The notes beneath the pieces were generated by a model. It ran no database searches. It worked only from the letters and a program-made list of their open reading frames with translations, and was not told the origin of the DNA. A stretch of 64,000 nucleotides of DNA from Ilex aquifolium (lineage: Eukaryota > Streptophyta > Magnoliopsida > Aquifoliales > Aquifoliaceae): positions 36,467,744 to 36,531,743 of the forward strand of contig OX637393.1 of the NCBI GenBank assembly GCA_951799425.1, written 5' to 3'. This document shows, piece by piece, positions 34,722 through 46,060 of the stretch. The stretch's first letter is position 1. Each line of letters begins with the position of its first letter. The position numbers and the translations under genes are program-made.

Positions 34722-36081
34722 TCACGGGATGGTGATGTCAACATCTGAATCAAGGTCATCATATCCTTCATACGGGTCCTGGGCATCCTGTAGTGGGGAT
34801 GGAGTGACGGATCCGGCTGAGGAACTTGGAAATGATGAACTTTGGCCGGCTACTGCAGCCTGCTGAATTAAATCTTGGGCCATCTTGAGAAGTTCTGCTG
34901 CTGATGGCTGGGAAGGTTTACTGGAGCCCTTTGATGAGGACTTATTCGCCTTGACCCTAGAAATTGTTGAAGGCTCTGGAGACTCTTTGGATTTTTCTGA
35001 TGTAGAAACCCTTAGAGTAGGAATGACCTTCTTAGCTGGAGTAGTTGGGGGCAAGGCTGGTGGGACCACTTGTGGGGTCGGAACCTTGACTGGAAACTCG
35101 CTTTGAATTGTGGCAATTATGGTGTCATAAGAGAATCTAGGCCACCATTTAACAGAGAACTGTCTGGCAACATAATGGTCAATAATCTGCCATTGCCACC
35201 TGCAAATCCAAGCAATTCTGTACCTGCAAACAAAGGTTAGTAAACTGGGAATTGGAAACAGGGACTGCTGTTTACTAGGAGTAAAGACATAACAGAAGTA
35301 GGAATATTGATCTTGGAGATCAATAGGAAAGATTTCAAGAATGGGGCCGTGAACTTGCCACCACCTTACAAACCAGGAAGGAATCTGGCTTTTGAAATCT
35401 TTGTCAAACTGAATGAACCAGGAATGAGTGGATGACTCACCCTGATAGAGCATAAGAGTGGTCCATGACTCAATGTAGTCATAATAATTGAACCTCTTAT
35501 TAGTACCTGTGAGATCTCGGAGAGAAGAAGGGTGAGATCCCCAATCTTTAACTGACAAAATCTTTTTAATATAAAGAGAATGGAAAGCAGCTTTACTGGG
35601 GTCATTCTTATCTGGAATAGCTTTGATATGAATGGACTCAGTAAGGAATAGGATATCTTTGTAAAATTCAAAAGTTCTTTCTGGATCACGAGGGACAAAA
35701 GTCCATCCTTCTCCAAGATAAGCTTTGACTAAAACTTCAATATCTGTGATATGAGCATGTGCTGGCTCAATAGCAAAGACATTGTGGAAATTTGGCTTAT
35801 TAATAAAATCTGATTTTGGGCCTTCTGGGTAAGAAGGTCCAGATTTGTAATAAGGATTGATAAGATGGGTAGAATCTGGTGGTGCCATTTGGGCCATTTG
35901 GGAAAAAGTGGCAACTGGGACAATTGTAGGCCTTAGATGGTGACTGACAGGTCTACCAAGAGGCTGATATCTGTTGGCAATTTGGATGGCACTTGAGGGG
36001 CCATGTAAATGGGCTAAGGCACTTGATGGGCCTTGGATTTGGGAAATTGGCTTCGGGTTTGGAGGACCCAATGTTAAAGGT

Positions 36082-38480
36082 TGTAAAACCCGGGAAATTT
36101 GGACTTTTACCAAAAAAGGGCAAAATAGTAATTTGCCACTATAATGCGTATTTAAAATACTCATGTTTTAGACCTCGGATGAGGAAACGGAGTTCGCTGT
36201 TGAATTCGTATCGCGAAAACGAGTCACCTTGTCAAATTTCGTCGAATTCCGAGATAGTCGGATTTTGTACGTCGTTCGAGGCGACTGCGTGGCGAATGAC
36301 CTCACGAACGTCCCCATAAATAAGTTTTATAAAATTTCCTTAAAATTAAGTTAAAGTTCAAATAAAATTAATTTGAACTTAAACCGGGATCAAATAAATC
36401 GTTTCGGGACAAAATCGAACCCGATTAAGCGAGGGACACGTGGGCCGAGTATTTAAAACTATAAATAGGGGTAAATATCTAGAAAATCAGATTATTTTTG
36501 CCCCTTGTGTTCTTGTTTGGCCGGCCAAGAGAGAGAGAAGAGAGAAAAGAGAGAAAACCTTGATCTTCAAGCTTTCTCCGTCGATTCCCGGAGTTCCGTC
36601 GCTCGGATTCCGTCGAACCAAGAGCTAAAGTCGATCACATCGACGAGGGCTACGCAACCACACCAAGAGCAAGAGATTTCACCGAAGATCCAAGAGAGGA
36701 GATTTGGGGGAAATCTAGACTTGGGCTTGGAAAGTGTTCTTGAAGCTTCCTTCGAGTGAATTACGCTTCAAGAGGTAGGGTTTCTCCTACTTGGGACTAT
36801 TTTTCACCTATGGTGTCATATGGGTGGGTAGGTGTGTATAGAACTATAGGGTTTACTTACCTATGGTTATGGAAAGGAAGGTAAAAATGGTTGAATTCAA
36901 GTTCTAGTTTGAACTCGATATATAGAGGTTCCTTGTGTCATTCTTGGAAGTTTGGTATATAGTGATATGCTATGTGTTTATATGATGAGGTGCTATTTGT
37001 GTACATTGAGCCTTGTCATAGGAATGAAATGATTATGTGATAACATGATGATTGCCTTGAAGGTGTTGTTAAATGCCTTTTGTATGTTAAAGTGTGTGAC
37101 ACATGACTATGTATAGCATGCTTAAATCTTGTGTTGATTGAATATGTTGCTAATGTGTTAGCTTCATGGGGATATGGTATTTATATGCTTTGATATGATT
37201 TGCCATGGATATATATTGAGCATTATGTTGTATGCAATGGAACATGGCATTGCATATGCATCTCATTACATGGGTGTATGTGCATGGTTGATGTCAATAC
37301 CACACTTGGGGGTGGACAGTATGGCTTGGGAAAAATTGGGTCGAAGACCTAGCTAAGCCGCTTGATTGCATGATAAATTGGGTCGGGATGAGCAAGAAGA
37401 GGCATGACGACCTCTCGGGTGAAAGACCCGGTGTTTGGGGGGTGCACTCCGTTGGTATAAGAGCCCATAAAGTGTACGGGTGTGGAAGACCATTGGTTAA
37501 GTCCATAAAGAAGTCCGATCCCAAGAAAGACCCTAGTTTTCAAAATATCATTTGATGTAAACATAAATGATGAAATGAAACACTTTGACATTGCATCATG
37601 TTGTATGAGTCGGTGAGAACTCGGGTTAAAATGCATGAGTGAGTGACATCTCATTTCATGGCATGGTGTGTTGCATTCCAACTTAGAATGCATGTCCTTT
37701 TGATAAATGATTGTTTGCAAATGAATGTTGCATGAGCATGAGCATCTAGGGGGAGAGTAGCCCTGGTAGGGTTTACTTTACTGGGCGTTGGCTCACCCTA
37801 TATGGGAAACATTTCAGGTATGGGGTTTACACCGGCGGATGGCTCACTTGGAGAGCATCAAGAATGAAGGGGGACGGCATGTGGCCTTAGTTCGAGTTTT
37901 TGTAAAACTTTTGTATAAATTTCATTTTGATGTGTAAATTATGGAATTAAATGTAATGGAACTTGTATAAGTTGTGTATTTTATGAAAAATCGTATTATA
38001 CATGTGTTGTATGAGTTAGGAATGTATTAGAATGGATTGGAAGTGAAAAACAAAGGAAAAAGGCAAAACTGGCAAAATCGTACCGGTACGCGTACCGGTA
38101 CGTAGACAGACAGAAGGTAGAGCGTACCGGTACGCGTACCGGTACGCCGATGTCCAGTGGGTTCAGTGTACCGGTACGCGTACCGGTACGCCCTCCAAAA
38201 CTCAGAAATTTTTTTTATTTTTGTTTTCTTTACCAAGCCTTTGGGCTATGTTTTTCCTTCCCTCCAATGATCAAATTGGACCCTAATGGGGTATGAATCA
38301 TGGGGAGTTGGACTGGGGTTGGATCGAATGAATGTTGAACCGAATTTTCATTGTGGATTATAACCTCGGTTTAAGGATGTTATCGATGTGGTGTCGGGTT
38401 AAGCGACATCCACGGGTATTTCCGCGGGTTGATGGGTTCTCAACGGTTAATACAGGACCCCCGGAAAATGGGGCGTCACA
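36082..38480 (+). repeat. 5' LTR of the Tekay element
   Basis: It runs TGTAAAAC to CGTCACA. TATAAATA at 36460-36467 is the likely promoter, just after a CACGTG G-box. A 10-bp block next to the G-box (CACGACGTGG, present at about 43989-43998) is missing, probably lost between short direct repeats. Three 20-bp palindromes start at 38081, 38125 and 38169. Confidence 0.93.
38081..38188. repeat. ACCGGT palindrome array in the 5' LTR
   Basis: Three copies of a 20-bp perfect palindrome built from two ACCGGT units around ACGCGT are spaced exactly 44 bp apart. The 3' LTR has two copies (45646-45665, 45690-45709) with the same spacing. Confidence 0.9.
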
Positions 38481-38483
38481 GCT

Positions 38484-38495
38484 TGGTATCAGAGC
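38484..38495 (+). other. Primer-binding site of the Tekay element, initiator tRNA-Met
   Basis: TGGTATCAGAGC starts three bases after the 5' LTR. Confidence 0.92.
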
Positions 38496-38912
38496 CTAGG
38501 CCATAGATCATATGTGGTCTTGTGGGAAATGAGTCTATCATCTTCCATTGCAAGGGAGAACGAGGTTTAGAGCCCTAGCTAATTCGAAAACCTAAGCTTG
38601 ATGGGCATTGGGTCTAGACCATTGCATGCATTGTGCATTTCATCTTATGTGTTTAAATGCTACATGTTATGTGCTATGTGCTATGTGGATAATATACATC
38701 GTAGAATGTATATGGAAATGAACACACTAGGGTTAGGAAACATAACCTTGGGAGTGGGAAAACAAATGAACGGGAGGGTTCATGGTATAAATGTCTACTA
38801 AGGAGAGGAATATGCTTCCCTAGTGAGACGATTCGGAAACTCTTTATGTTAGAGTGTTGATTCCTATTTTTGGGATGCCTTGTAAAACTATATTGCTATT
38901 TGACTTATGTAG

Positions 38913-41900
38913 ATGACATATAGAGGGCGTGGACGCCGAGGCGGTAGGTGGAATAACCAACCACCTCCGGCCTTTGATCACCAAGCCTTTGCAGAGGCTA
39001 TTGGTGAGGCGGCGGCGACTATTGCACAGGCTAGTGCTACAGCCGCTACCATTGCACAGACGGGTGCAAATATGGGACAAGGAGGCTCGAGTAACCTCCA
39101 GAAGTTCAAAGCCCATCATCCTCCGGTTTTTCTGGGAGGTGCGGATCCAATGGTAGCCGATCGTTGGATTCGGCAAGTGGAGAAGATCTTGAGGGCTATG
39201 GAGATCACTTCCGATGCCACCAAGATAACTCTGGCAACTTTTCAGCTGGAGGGAGAGTCCCAGTTATGGTGGGATTGGGTGAAGGACTCCAGAAATTTGG
39301 AGGCCATGACTTGGGCAAAGTTCCGAGAGCTCTATATGGGAAATTATTTCCCAGCAACTGCTCGACATGCTAAGGCCAAGGAGTTCCTAGAATTGAAGCA
39401 GGGAAATATGAATGTGCTAGAATACGTGGCCAAATTCACGGAGTTGGCCCGTTTTGCTGATGACTATGTGGCCTCAGACGTGGCCAAGGTACGTAAGTTC
39501 GAAGATGGACTGAAGTTGTCCATTCGAGGCAAGATTGTGGGACTTCTCCTGCAAGACCTCGATTCGATGGTCAAGACTGCAATGGCTATCGAGAGAGAGG
39601 TGGAGGATGCGCGCAACATCCGAGAAGCGGGTGTTAAGGACAAAAAAAAGGAGGGTCAATCCTTTTCTTCTAGTGCGGGAAAGAAGCAAAGGACTTATGT
39701 TCCGCAGGGAGTTCAAGGGCAGAGCCGCGGCTATCAAGGCCAAGGCCGGGGTCGATTCTTCCAAGACGGGGGAAACTTCAGGACCGCCTTCCAGACGGGC
39801 CAGAAGACGTGTTATTTTTGTCACCAGCCGGGCCACATAAAGAAGGAGTGTCCTCAACTACAGGGATCCCAGAGCTATGGGACATCCCAATCTCAGTCTT
39901 CTGTGGGACAGCCGCAGACACAGTTTGTTCCTCTTTACCCCACCATGGGTCAAAGGAGTCAGTACCAGTCACAGGGTGCTGCACCAGCGCCTACTACTTT
40001 CCGAGCGGGAACACCGCAAGCAGGCCAGATGGGCCAAGGCATGGGTCTGGGGCGAGGCCGGGGCTCACAGGCCGAGACTTCAGGGACCCAAGGGCGTGTC
40101 TACGCCATTATGCCACAGACCGAGCCGGCAGATCAGTCGGTGATACAGGGTACATTTCTACTCTCTCGCTTATGGACTAGAGTATTGTTTGATTCTGGTG
40201 CATCTCATTCTTTTATTTCTACATCTTGTGTGAAGGACTTAGGTTTAGAGGTTGAGACCTTAGAAGAACCATTACATGTGAGTTCTCCCCTAGGTGCTAG
40301 GGTGAGGGTTGATCAGATATGTCGGGGGTGTGAATTAGAGATCTCAGGGATTCTACTCACTGTGGACCTTCGGGTCATGGACATGTCGGAGTTCGATGTA
40401 ATCCTGGGAATGGATTGGTTGACGGCACACCGAGTCATCATTGATTGTGACCGGAAGCGAGTTACTGCTTACACACCGGATGGGGTTTGTTTCATGTTTC
40501 AGGGGGATAAGCACGACGCTTTTCCTCAAGCCGTGTACAATTCTAGATGGCACGGACAATTGATGGGTTGGCTAGCAAGCCTTACCCTGGAGGACGAGGT
40601 GAGACATGAGTTAGGTCTACCTCGGGTTGTGAGGGATTATGAGGATGTTTTTCCGGATGAACTACCGGGATTACCTCCAAGTAGGGATGTAGACTTCACA
40701 ATAGAGTTGCATCCTGGTACATCGCCCATTTCTATGACTCCACATAGGATGGCACCCGCTGAGTTGCAAGAACTCAAGGTCCAATTGCAGGAATTGTTGG
40801 ACCGGGGTTTCATTAGACCGAGTACCTCACCTTGGGGCGCTCCGGTGTTATTTGCAAAGAAGAAGGACAAAACCCTTCGACTATGTATAGACTACCGGCA
40901 GTTGAATAGGGTTACTATCAAGAATAGGTACCCTTTGCCGAGGATTGATGACTTGTTTGATCAGCTGAGAGGGGCGCGGGTCTACTCCAAGATAGATCTC
41001 CGCACCGGTTACCATCAGTTGATAGTTAGGGAGACAGATATCCCTAAGACGGCGTTTCGGACGCGTTATGGGCATTTCGAGTTCACAGTCATGCCTTTCG
41101 GATTGACGAACGCCCCAGCGGCATTCATGGATCTCATGCATAGGGTGTTCCAACCCTACCTTGATCAATTCGTCGTGGTTTTTGTTGACGATATCTTGAT
41201 TTACTCCAAGTCTGAGGAGGAGCATGAGGGTCACTTGAGGATCGTTCTTCAGATCTTGAGAGACCATCAGTTATATGCCAAGTTCAGTAAGTGTGAATTT
41301 TGGTTGACTGAGGTAAAGTTTTTGGGACATGTGGTATCGGCTTCGAGTGTATCCGTAGACCCGGAGAAGGTGGAGGCAGTCATGAATTGGGAGAGGCCGA
41401 AGTCAGTCTTCGAGATACGTAGTTTCTTGGGATTGGCAGGGTATTACAGGAGGTTCATTGAGGACTTCTCCCGACTAGCTTCACCTATGACTAGGTTGAC
41501 CCGGAAAGAGGTCAAGTTTGAGTGGAATGATTCTTGCGAGAAGGCATTCCAGGAGTTGAAGAGGAGGCTTACTTTCGCTCCTATACTGATAGTTCCAGAA
41601 AGGGGACAGGGGTACACAGTGTATTGTGATGCCTCTAAGGACGGACTTGGATGCGTCTTGATGCAGTCCGGGAGAGTGGTAGCTTATGGTTCCCGGCAGT
41701 TTAAGAACCACGAGCAGAATTACCCCACGCATGATATGGAGTTGGCGGCCATTGTCTTTGCCTTGAAGGCTTGGCGCCACTACTTATACGGTGAGCAGTT
41801 CGAGGTGTTTTCAGACCATAAAAGTCTGAAGTACATCTTTACACAGCGGGACCTCAATATGAGGCAACGCAGGTGGATGGAGTTTCTAGAGGACTATGAC

Positions 41901-43535
41901 TTCACTTTGCATTACCATCCCGGTAAGGCAAATGTGGTCGCTGACGCACTCAGCCGGAAGTCACGGGGAGTCTTGGCTAGTATGGCTTCCCGAGAGTGGC
42001 GGATGCTCGAGACTGTGGGACAGTTCGGGCTATGTTATATGGGTCAGGCTCAGGGTATTTTGGGGAGTTTGGTGGCTACGCCTTCCCTACTGAGCAGGGT
42101 TGTTGAGTTCCAAAGACAGGACACGGAGCTGTTGTCCATCCGGGACCGTGTACAGGCTGGTACAGGTGACGAGGGCTGGACCATTCACACGGATGGTAGT
42201 CTTCGGTATCGAGGAAGGGTTGTGGTTCCTCAGTTGGCAGATCTGAGAGAGGATATCCTTAGGGAGTTTCATTGCTCTCGTTTCGCAGTTCATCCAGGGG
42301 GCACGAAGATGTATCATGATCTTCGTCGCCAATATTATTGGAATGGGATGAAGCGACAGGTTGGCGAATTTGTTAGTAGATGTCTCACTTGTCAGCAAGT
42401 AAAGGCTGAACACCAGAGACCAGCAGGGTTACTCCAGCCATTGGAGGTAGCTGAGTGGAAGTGGGAACATATCACAATGGATTTTGTGACTCACTTGCCA
42501 TGGACATCGCGGGGACATGACGCGGTATGGGTGGTAGTGGACCGGCTTACGAAGTCGGCACACTTTTTGGCTGTGCGGATGACCTTCACACTGGAGGAAT
42601 TCTGCAGGTTATATATACGGGAGATTGTCCGGTTGCATGGGGTACCCGTGTCTATAGTATCGGATCGGGATCCCAGGTTTACGGCTCATTTTTGGGAGAG
42701 TTTCCAACGAGCCATGGGGACACAGCTGATGATGAGCACTGCTTTTCATCCCCAGACGGATGGTCAGTCTGAGAGGACCATCCAGACCTTAGAGGACATG
42801 CTGCGGGCATGTGTCCTAGATCTCAAGGGTAACTGGGAAAATCATTTACCCTTGGTGGAGTTCGCCTATAACAATAGTTATCAGGCGAGCATACAGATGG
42901 CACCCTATGAGGCACTATATGGGAGGCCATGTCGATCTCCAGTTTGTTGGACAGAGGTTGGGGAGAGACCTGCTACGGGTCCGGATTTGGTTAGAGACAC
43001 CTCAGAGAAGGTGGACTTGATACGGAAGCGTCTTCTCACGGCTCAGAGCCGGCAGAAGAGCTACGCCGATAGACGACGGCGACCTCTAGAGTTTGAGGTG
43101 GGAGATCATGTCTTCTTGAAGGTTATGCCTAAAAGATGAGTGGTCCGGTTTGGTAAGCGGGGAAAACTGTCGCCGAGATACATCGGGCCCTTTGAGGTAC
43201 TTGAGAGGGTGGGTACAGTTGCTTACCGGTTGGCGTTACCGCCAGATTTATCGAGAGTTCACGCGGTGTTCCATGTCTCTATGCTCCGGAAATACACCCC
43301 AGATCCGACTCATGTGGTGGATTGGGGCGAGCTTGTTGTTGATGCGGATGGGACCTTCGAGGAGGGACCGGTGCGTATCATGGATAGCCGGGATCAGGTT
43401 TTGCGAGGCAAGACTGTGAGGCTAGTGAAGGTTCTGTGGCAGCACCGGGGAGTGGAAGAGGCAACATGGGAGCGCGAGGACACCGTACGTGCCAATTATC
43501 CTTTCTTGTTTGAGGATAGAGGTACGTTTTTATAG
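38913..43535 (+). pseudogene. gag-pol: Tekay gag-pol polyprotein with one nonsense codon
   Basis: It is open from [11 protein letters not shown] at 38913 to TGA at 43137-43139, then open in the same frame to TAG at 43533. The TGA stands for the Gly of the KxGVxRFG motif that starts the integrase C-terminal barrel. By residue from 38913: retrotransposon gag about 65-250, zinc knuckle [14 protein letters not shown] from 300, protease [10 protein letters not shown] (Asp 427), RT with VDDILIYS (Asp 759-760), RNase [10 protein letters not shown] (Asp 906), integrase HHCC about 1110-1165, DDE at 1190, 1251 and 1287. After the stop come SPRYIGPF and a chromodomain-like end ([11 protein letters not shown]...[16 protein letters not shown]). 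All catalytic residues are present, so apart from the stop the copy looks complete. Confidence 0.93.
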
Positions 43536-43615
43536 TCATTTAATATTACATGACTGTAGCATATGCATGAGATTGCATGTATGTGTACATGAATTTCGGG
43601 GACGAAATTCTTTTT

Positions 43616-43628
43616 AAGGGGGGAAGAA
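43616..43628 (+). other. Polypurine tract of the Tekay element
   Basis: AAGGGGGGAAGAA directly precedes the 3' LTR. Confidence 0.9.
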
Positions 43629-46001
43629 TGTAAAACCCGAGAAATTTGGACTTTTACCAAAAAGGGCAAAATAGTAATTTACCACTATAATGCGTATTTA
43701 AAATACTCATGTTTTAGACCTCGGATGAGGAAACGGAGTTCGCTGTTGAATTCGTATCGCGAAAACGAGTCACCTTGTCAAATTTCGTCGAATTCCGAGA
43801 TAGTCGGATTTTGCACGTCGTTCGAGGCGACTGCGTGGCGAATGACCTCACGAACGTCCCCATAAATAAGTTTTATAAAATTTCCTTAAAATTAAGTTAA
43901 AGTTCAAATAAAATTAATTTGAACTTAAACCGGGATCAAATAAATCGTTTCGGGACGAAATCGAACCCGATTAAGCGAGGGACACGTGGCACGACGTGGG
44001 CCGAGTATTTAAAACTATAAATAGGGGTAAATATCTAGAAAATCAGATTATTTTTGCCCCTTGTGTTCTTGTTTGGCCGGCCAAGAGAGAGAGAAGAGAG
44101 AGAAGAGAGAAAAGAGAGAAAACCTTGATCTTCAAGCTTTCTCCGTCGATTCTCGGAGTTCCGTCGCTCGGATTCCGTCGAACCAAGAGCTAAAGTCGAT
44201 CACATCGACGAGGGCTACGCAACCACACCAAGAGCAAGGGATTTCACCGAAGATCCAAGAGAGGAGATTTGGGGGAAATCTAGACTTGGGCTTGGAAAGT
44301 GTTCTTGAAGCTTCCTTCGAGTGAATTACGCTTCAAGAGGTAGGGTTTCTCCTACTTGGGACTATTTTTCACCTATGGTGTCATATGGGTGGGTAGGTGT
44401 GTATAGAACTATAGGGTTTACTTACCTATGGTTATGGAAAGGAAGGTAAAAATGGTTGAATTCAAGTTCTAGTTTGAACTCGATATATAGAGGTTCCTTG
44501 TGTCATTCTTGGAAGTTTGGTATATAGTGATATGCTATGTGTTTATATGATGAGGTGTTATTTGTGTACATTGAGCCTTGTCATAGGAATGAAATGATTA
44601 TGTGATAACATGATGGTTGCCTTGAAGGTGTTGTTAAATGCCTTTTGTATGTTAAAGTGTGTGACACATGACTATGTATAGCATGCTTAAATCTTGTGTT
44701 GATTGGATATGTTGCTAATGTGTTAGCTTCATGGGGATATGGTATTTATATGCTTTGATATGATTTGCCATGGATATATATTGAGCATTATGTTGTATGC
44801 AATGGAACATGGCATTGCATATGCATCTCATTACATGGGTGTGTGTGCATGGTTGATGTCAATACCACACTTGGGGGTTGACAGTATGGCTTTGGAAAAG
44901 TTGGGTCGAAGACCTAGCTAAGCCGCTTGATTGCATGATAAATTGGGTCGGGATGAGCAAGAAGAGGCATGACGACCTCTCGGGTGAAAGACCCGGTGTT
45001 TGGGGGGTGCACTCCGTTGGTATAAGAGCCCATAAAGTGTACGGGTGTGGAAGACCATTGGTTAAGTCCATAAAGAAGTCCGATCCCAAGAAAGACCCTA
45101 GTTTTCAAAATATCATTTGATGTAAACATAAATGATGAAATGAAACACTTTGACATTGCATCGTGTTGTATGAGTCGGTGAGAACTCGGGTTAAAATGCA
45201 TGAGTGAGTGACATCTCATTTCATGGCATGGTGTGTTGCATTCCAACTTAGAATGCATGTCCTTTTGATAAATGATTGTTTGCAAATGAATGTTGCATGA
45301 GCATGAGCATCTAGGGGGAGAGTAGCCCTGGTAGGGTTTACTTTACTGGGCGTTGGCTCACCCTATACGGGAAACATTTCAGGTATGGGGTTTACACCAG
45401 CGGATGACTCACTTGGAGAGCATCAAGAATGAAGGGGGCCGGCATGTGGCCTTAGTTCGAGTTTTTGTAAAACTTTTGTATAAATTCCATTTTGATGTGT
45501 AAATTATGGAATTAAATGTAATGGAACTTGTATAAGTTGTGTATTTTATGAAAAATCGTATTATACATGTGTTGGATGAGTTAGGAATGCATTAGAATGG
45601 ATTGGAAGTGAAAAACAAAGGAAAAAGGAAAAACTGGCAAAATCGTACCGGTACGCGTACCGGTACGTAGACAGACAGAAGGCAGAGCGTACCGGTACGC
45701 GTACCGGTACGCCCTCCAAAACTCAGAAATTTTTTTTATTTTTGTTTTCTTTGCCAAGCCTTTGGGCTATGTTTTTCCTTCCCTCCAATGATCAAATTGG
45801 ACCCTAATGGGGTATGAATCATGGGGAGTTGGACTGGGGTTGGATCGAATGAATGTTGAACCGAATTTTCATTGTGGATTATAACCTCGGTTTAAGGATG
45901 TTATCGATGTGGTGTCGGGTTAAGCGACATCCACGGGTATTTCCGCGGGTTGATGGGTTGTCAACGGTTAATACAGGACCCCCGGAAAATGGGGCGTCAC
46001 A
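43629..46001 (+). repeat. 3' LTR of the Tekay element
   Basis: It is nearly identical to the 5' LTR. TATAAATA is at 44016-44023. It keeps the 10-bp block lost from the 5' LTR, has an extra AGAGAG-rich unit near 44100, and has one palindrome unit fewer. Confidence 0.93.
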
Positions 46002-46060
46002 AAGGTAATTTACGATCTCCCTTCCCCGGGTTTTTAGAGGAAGTACCAGATTTGTGGGAC

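Larger units (their letters stand above)
36082..46001 (+). mobile_element. Full-length Tekay/Del-like chromovirus (Ty3/gypsy)
   Basis: A 9.92 kb element has TG...CA LTRs of 2399 and 2373 bp, an initiator-Met primer site, gag-pol, a C-terminal chromodomain-like region and a purine tract. It is flanked by the perfect 5-bp duplication AAGGT (36077-36081 and 46002-46006) within viral ORF2. By eye the LTRs differ by roughly 25-30 substitutions plus a 44-bp repeat unit and a 10-bp indel, so the insertion is fairly recent. Confidence 0.95.

Noticed and set aside
36440..36759. Short ORFs shared by both Tekay LTRs (for example MGRVFKTINRGKYLENQ)
   Set aside because: They start at the TATA region of the LTR and are duplicated only because the LTR is. 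No domain or conservation in the solo LTR is visible.
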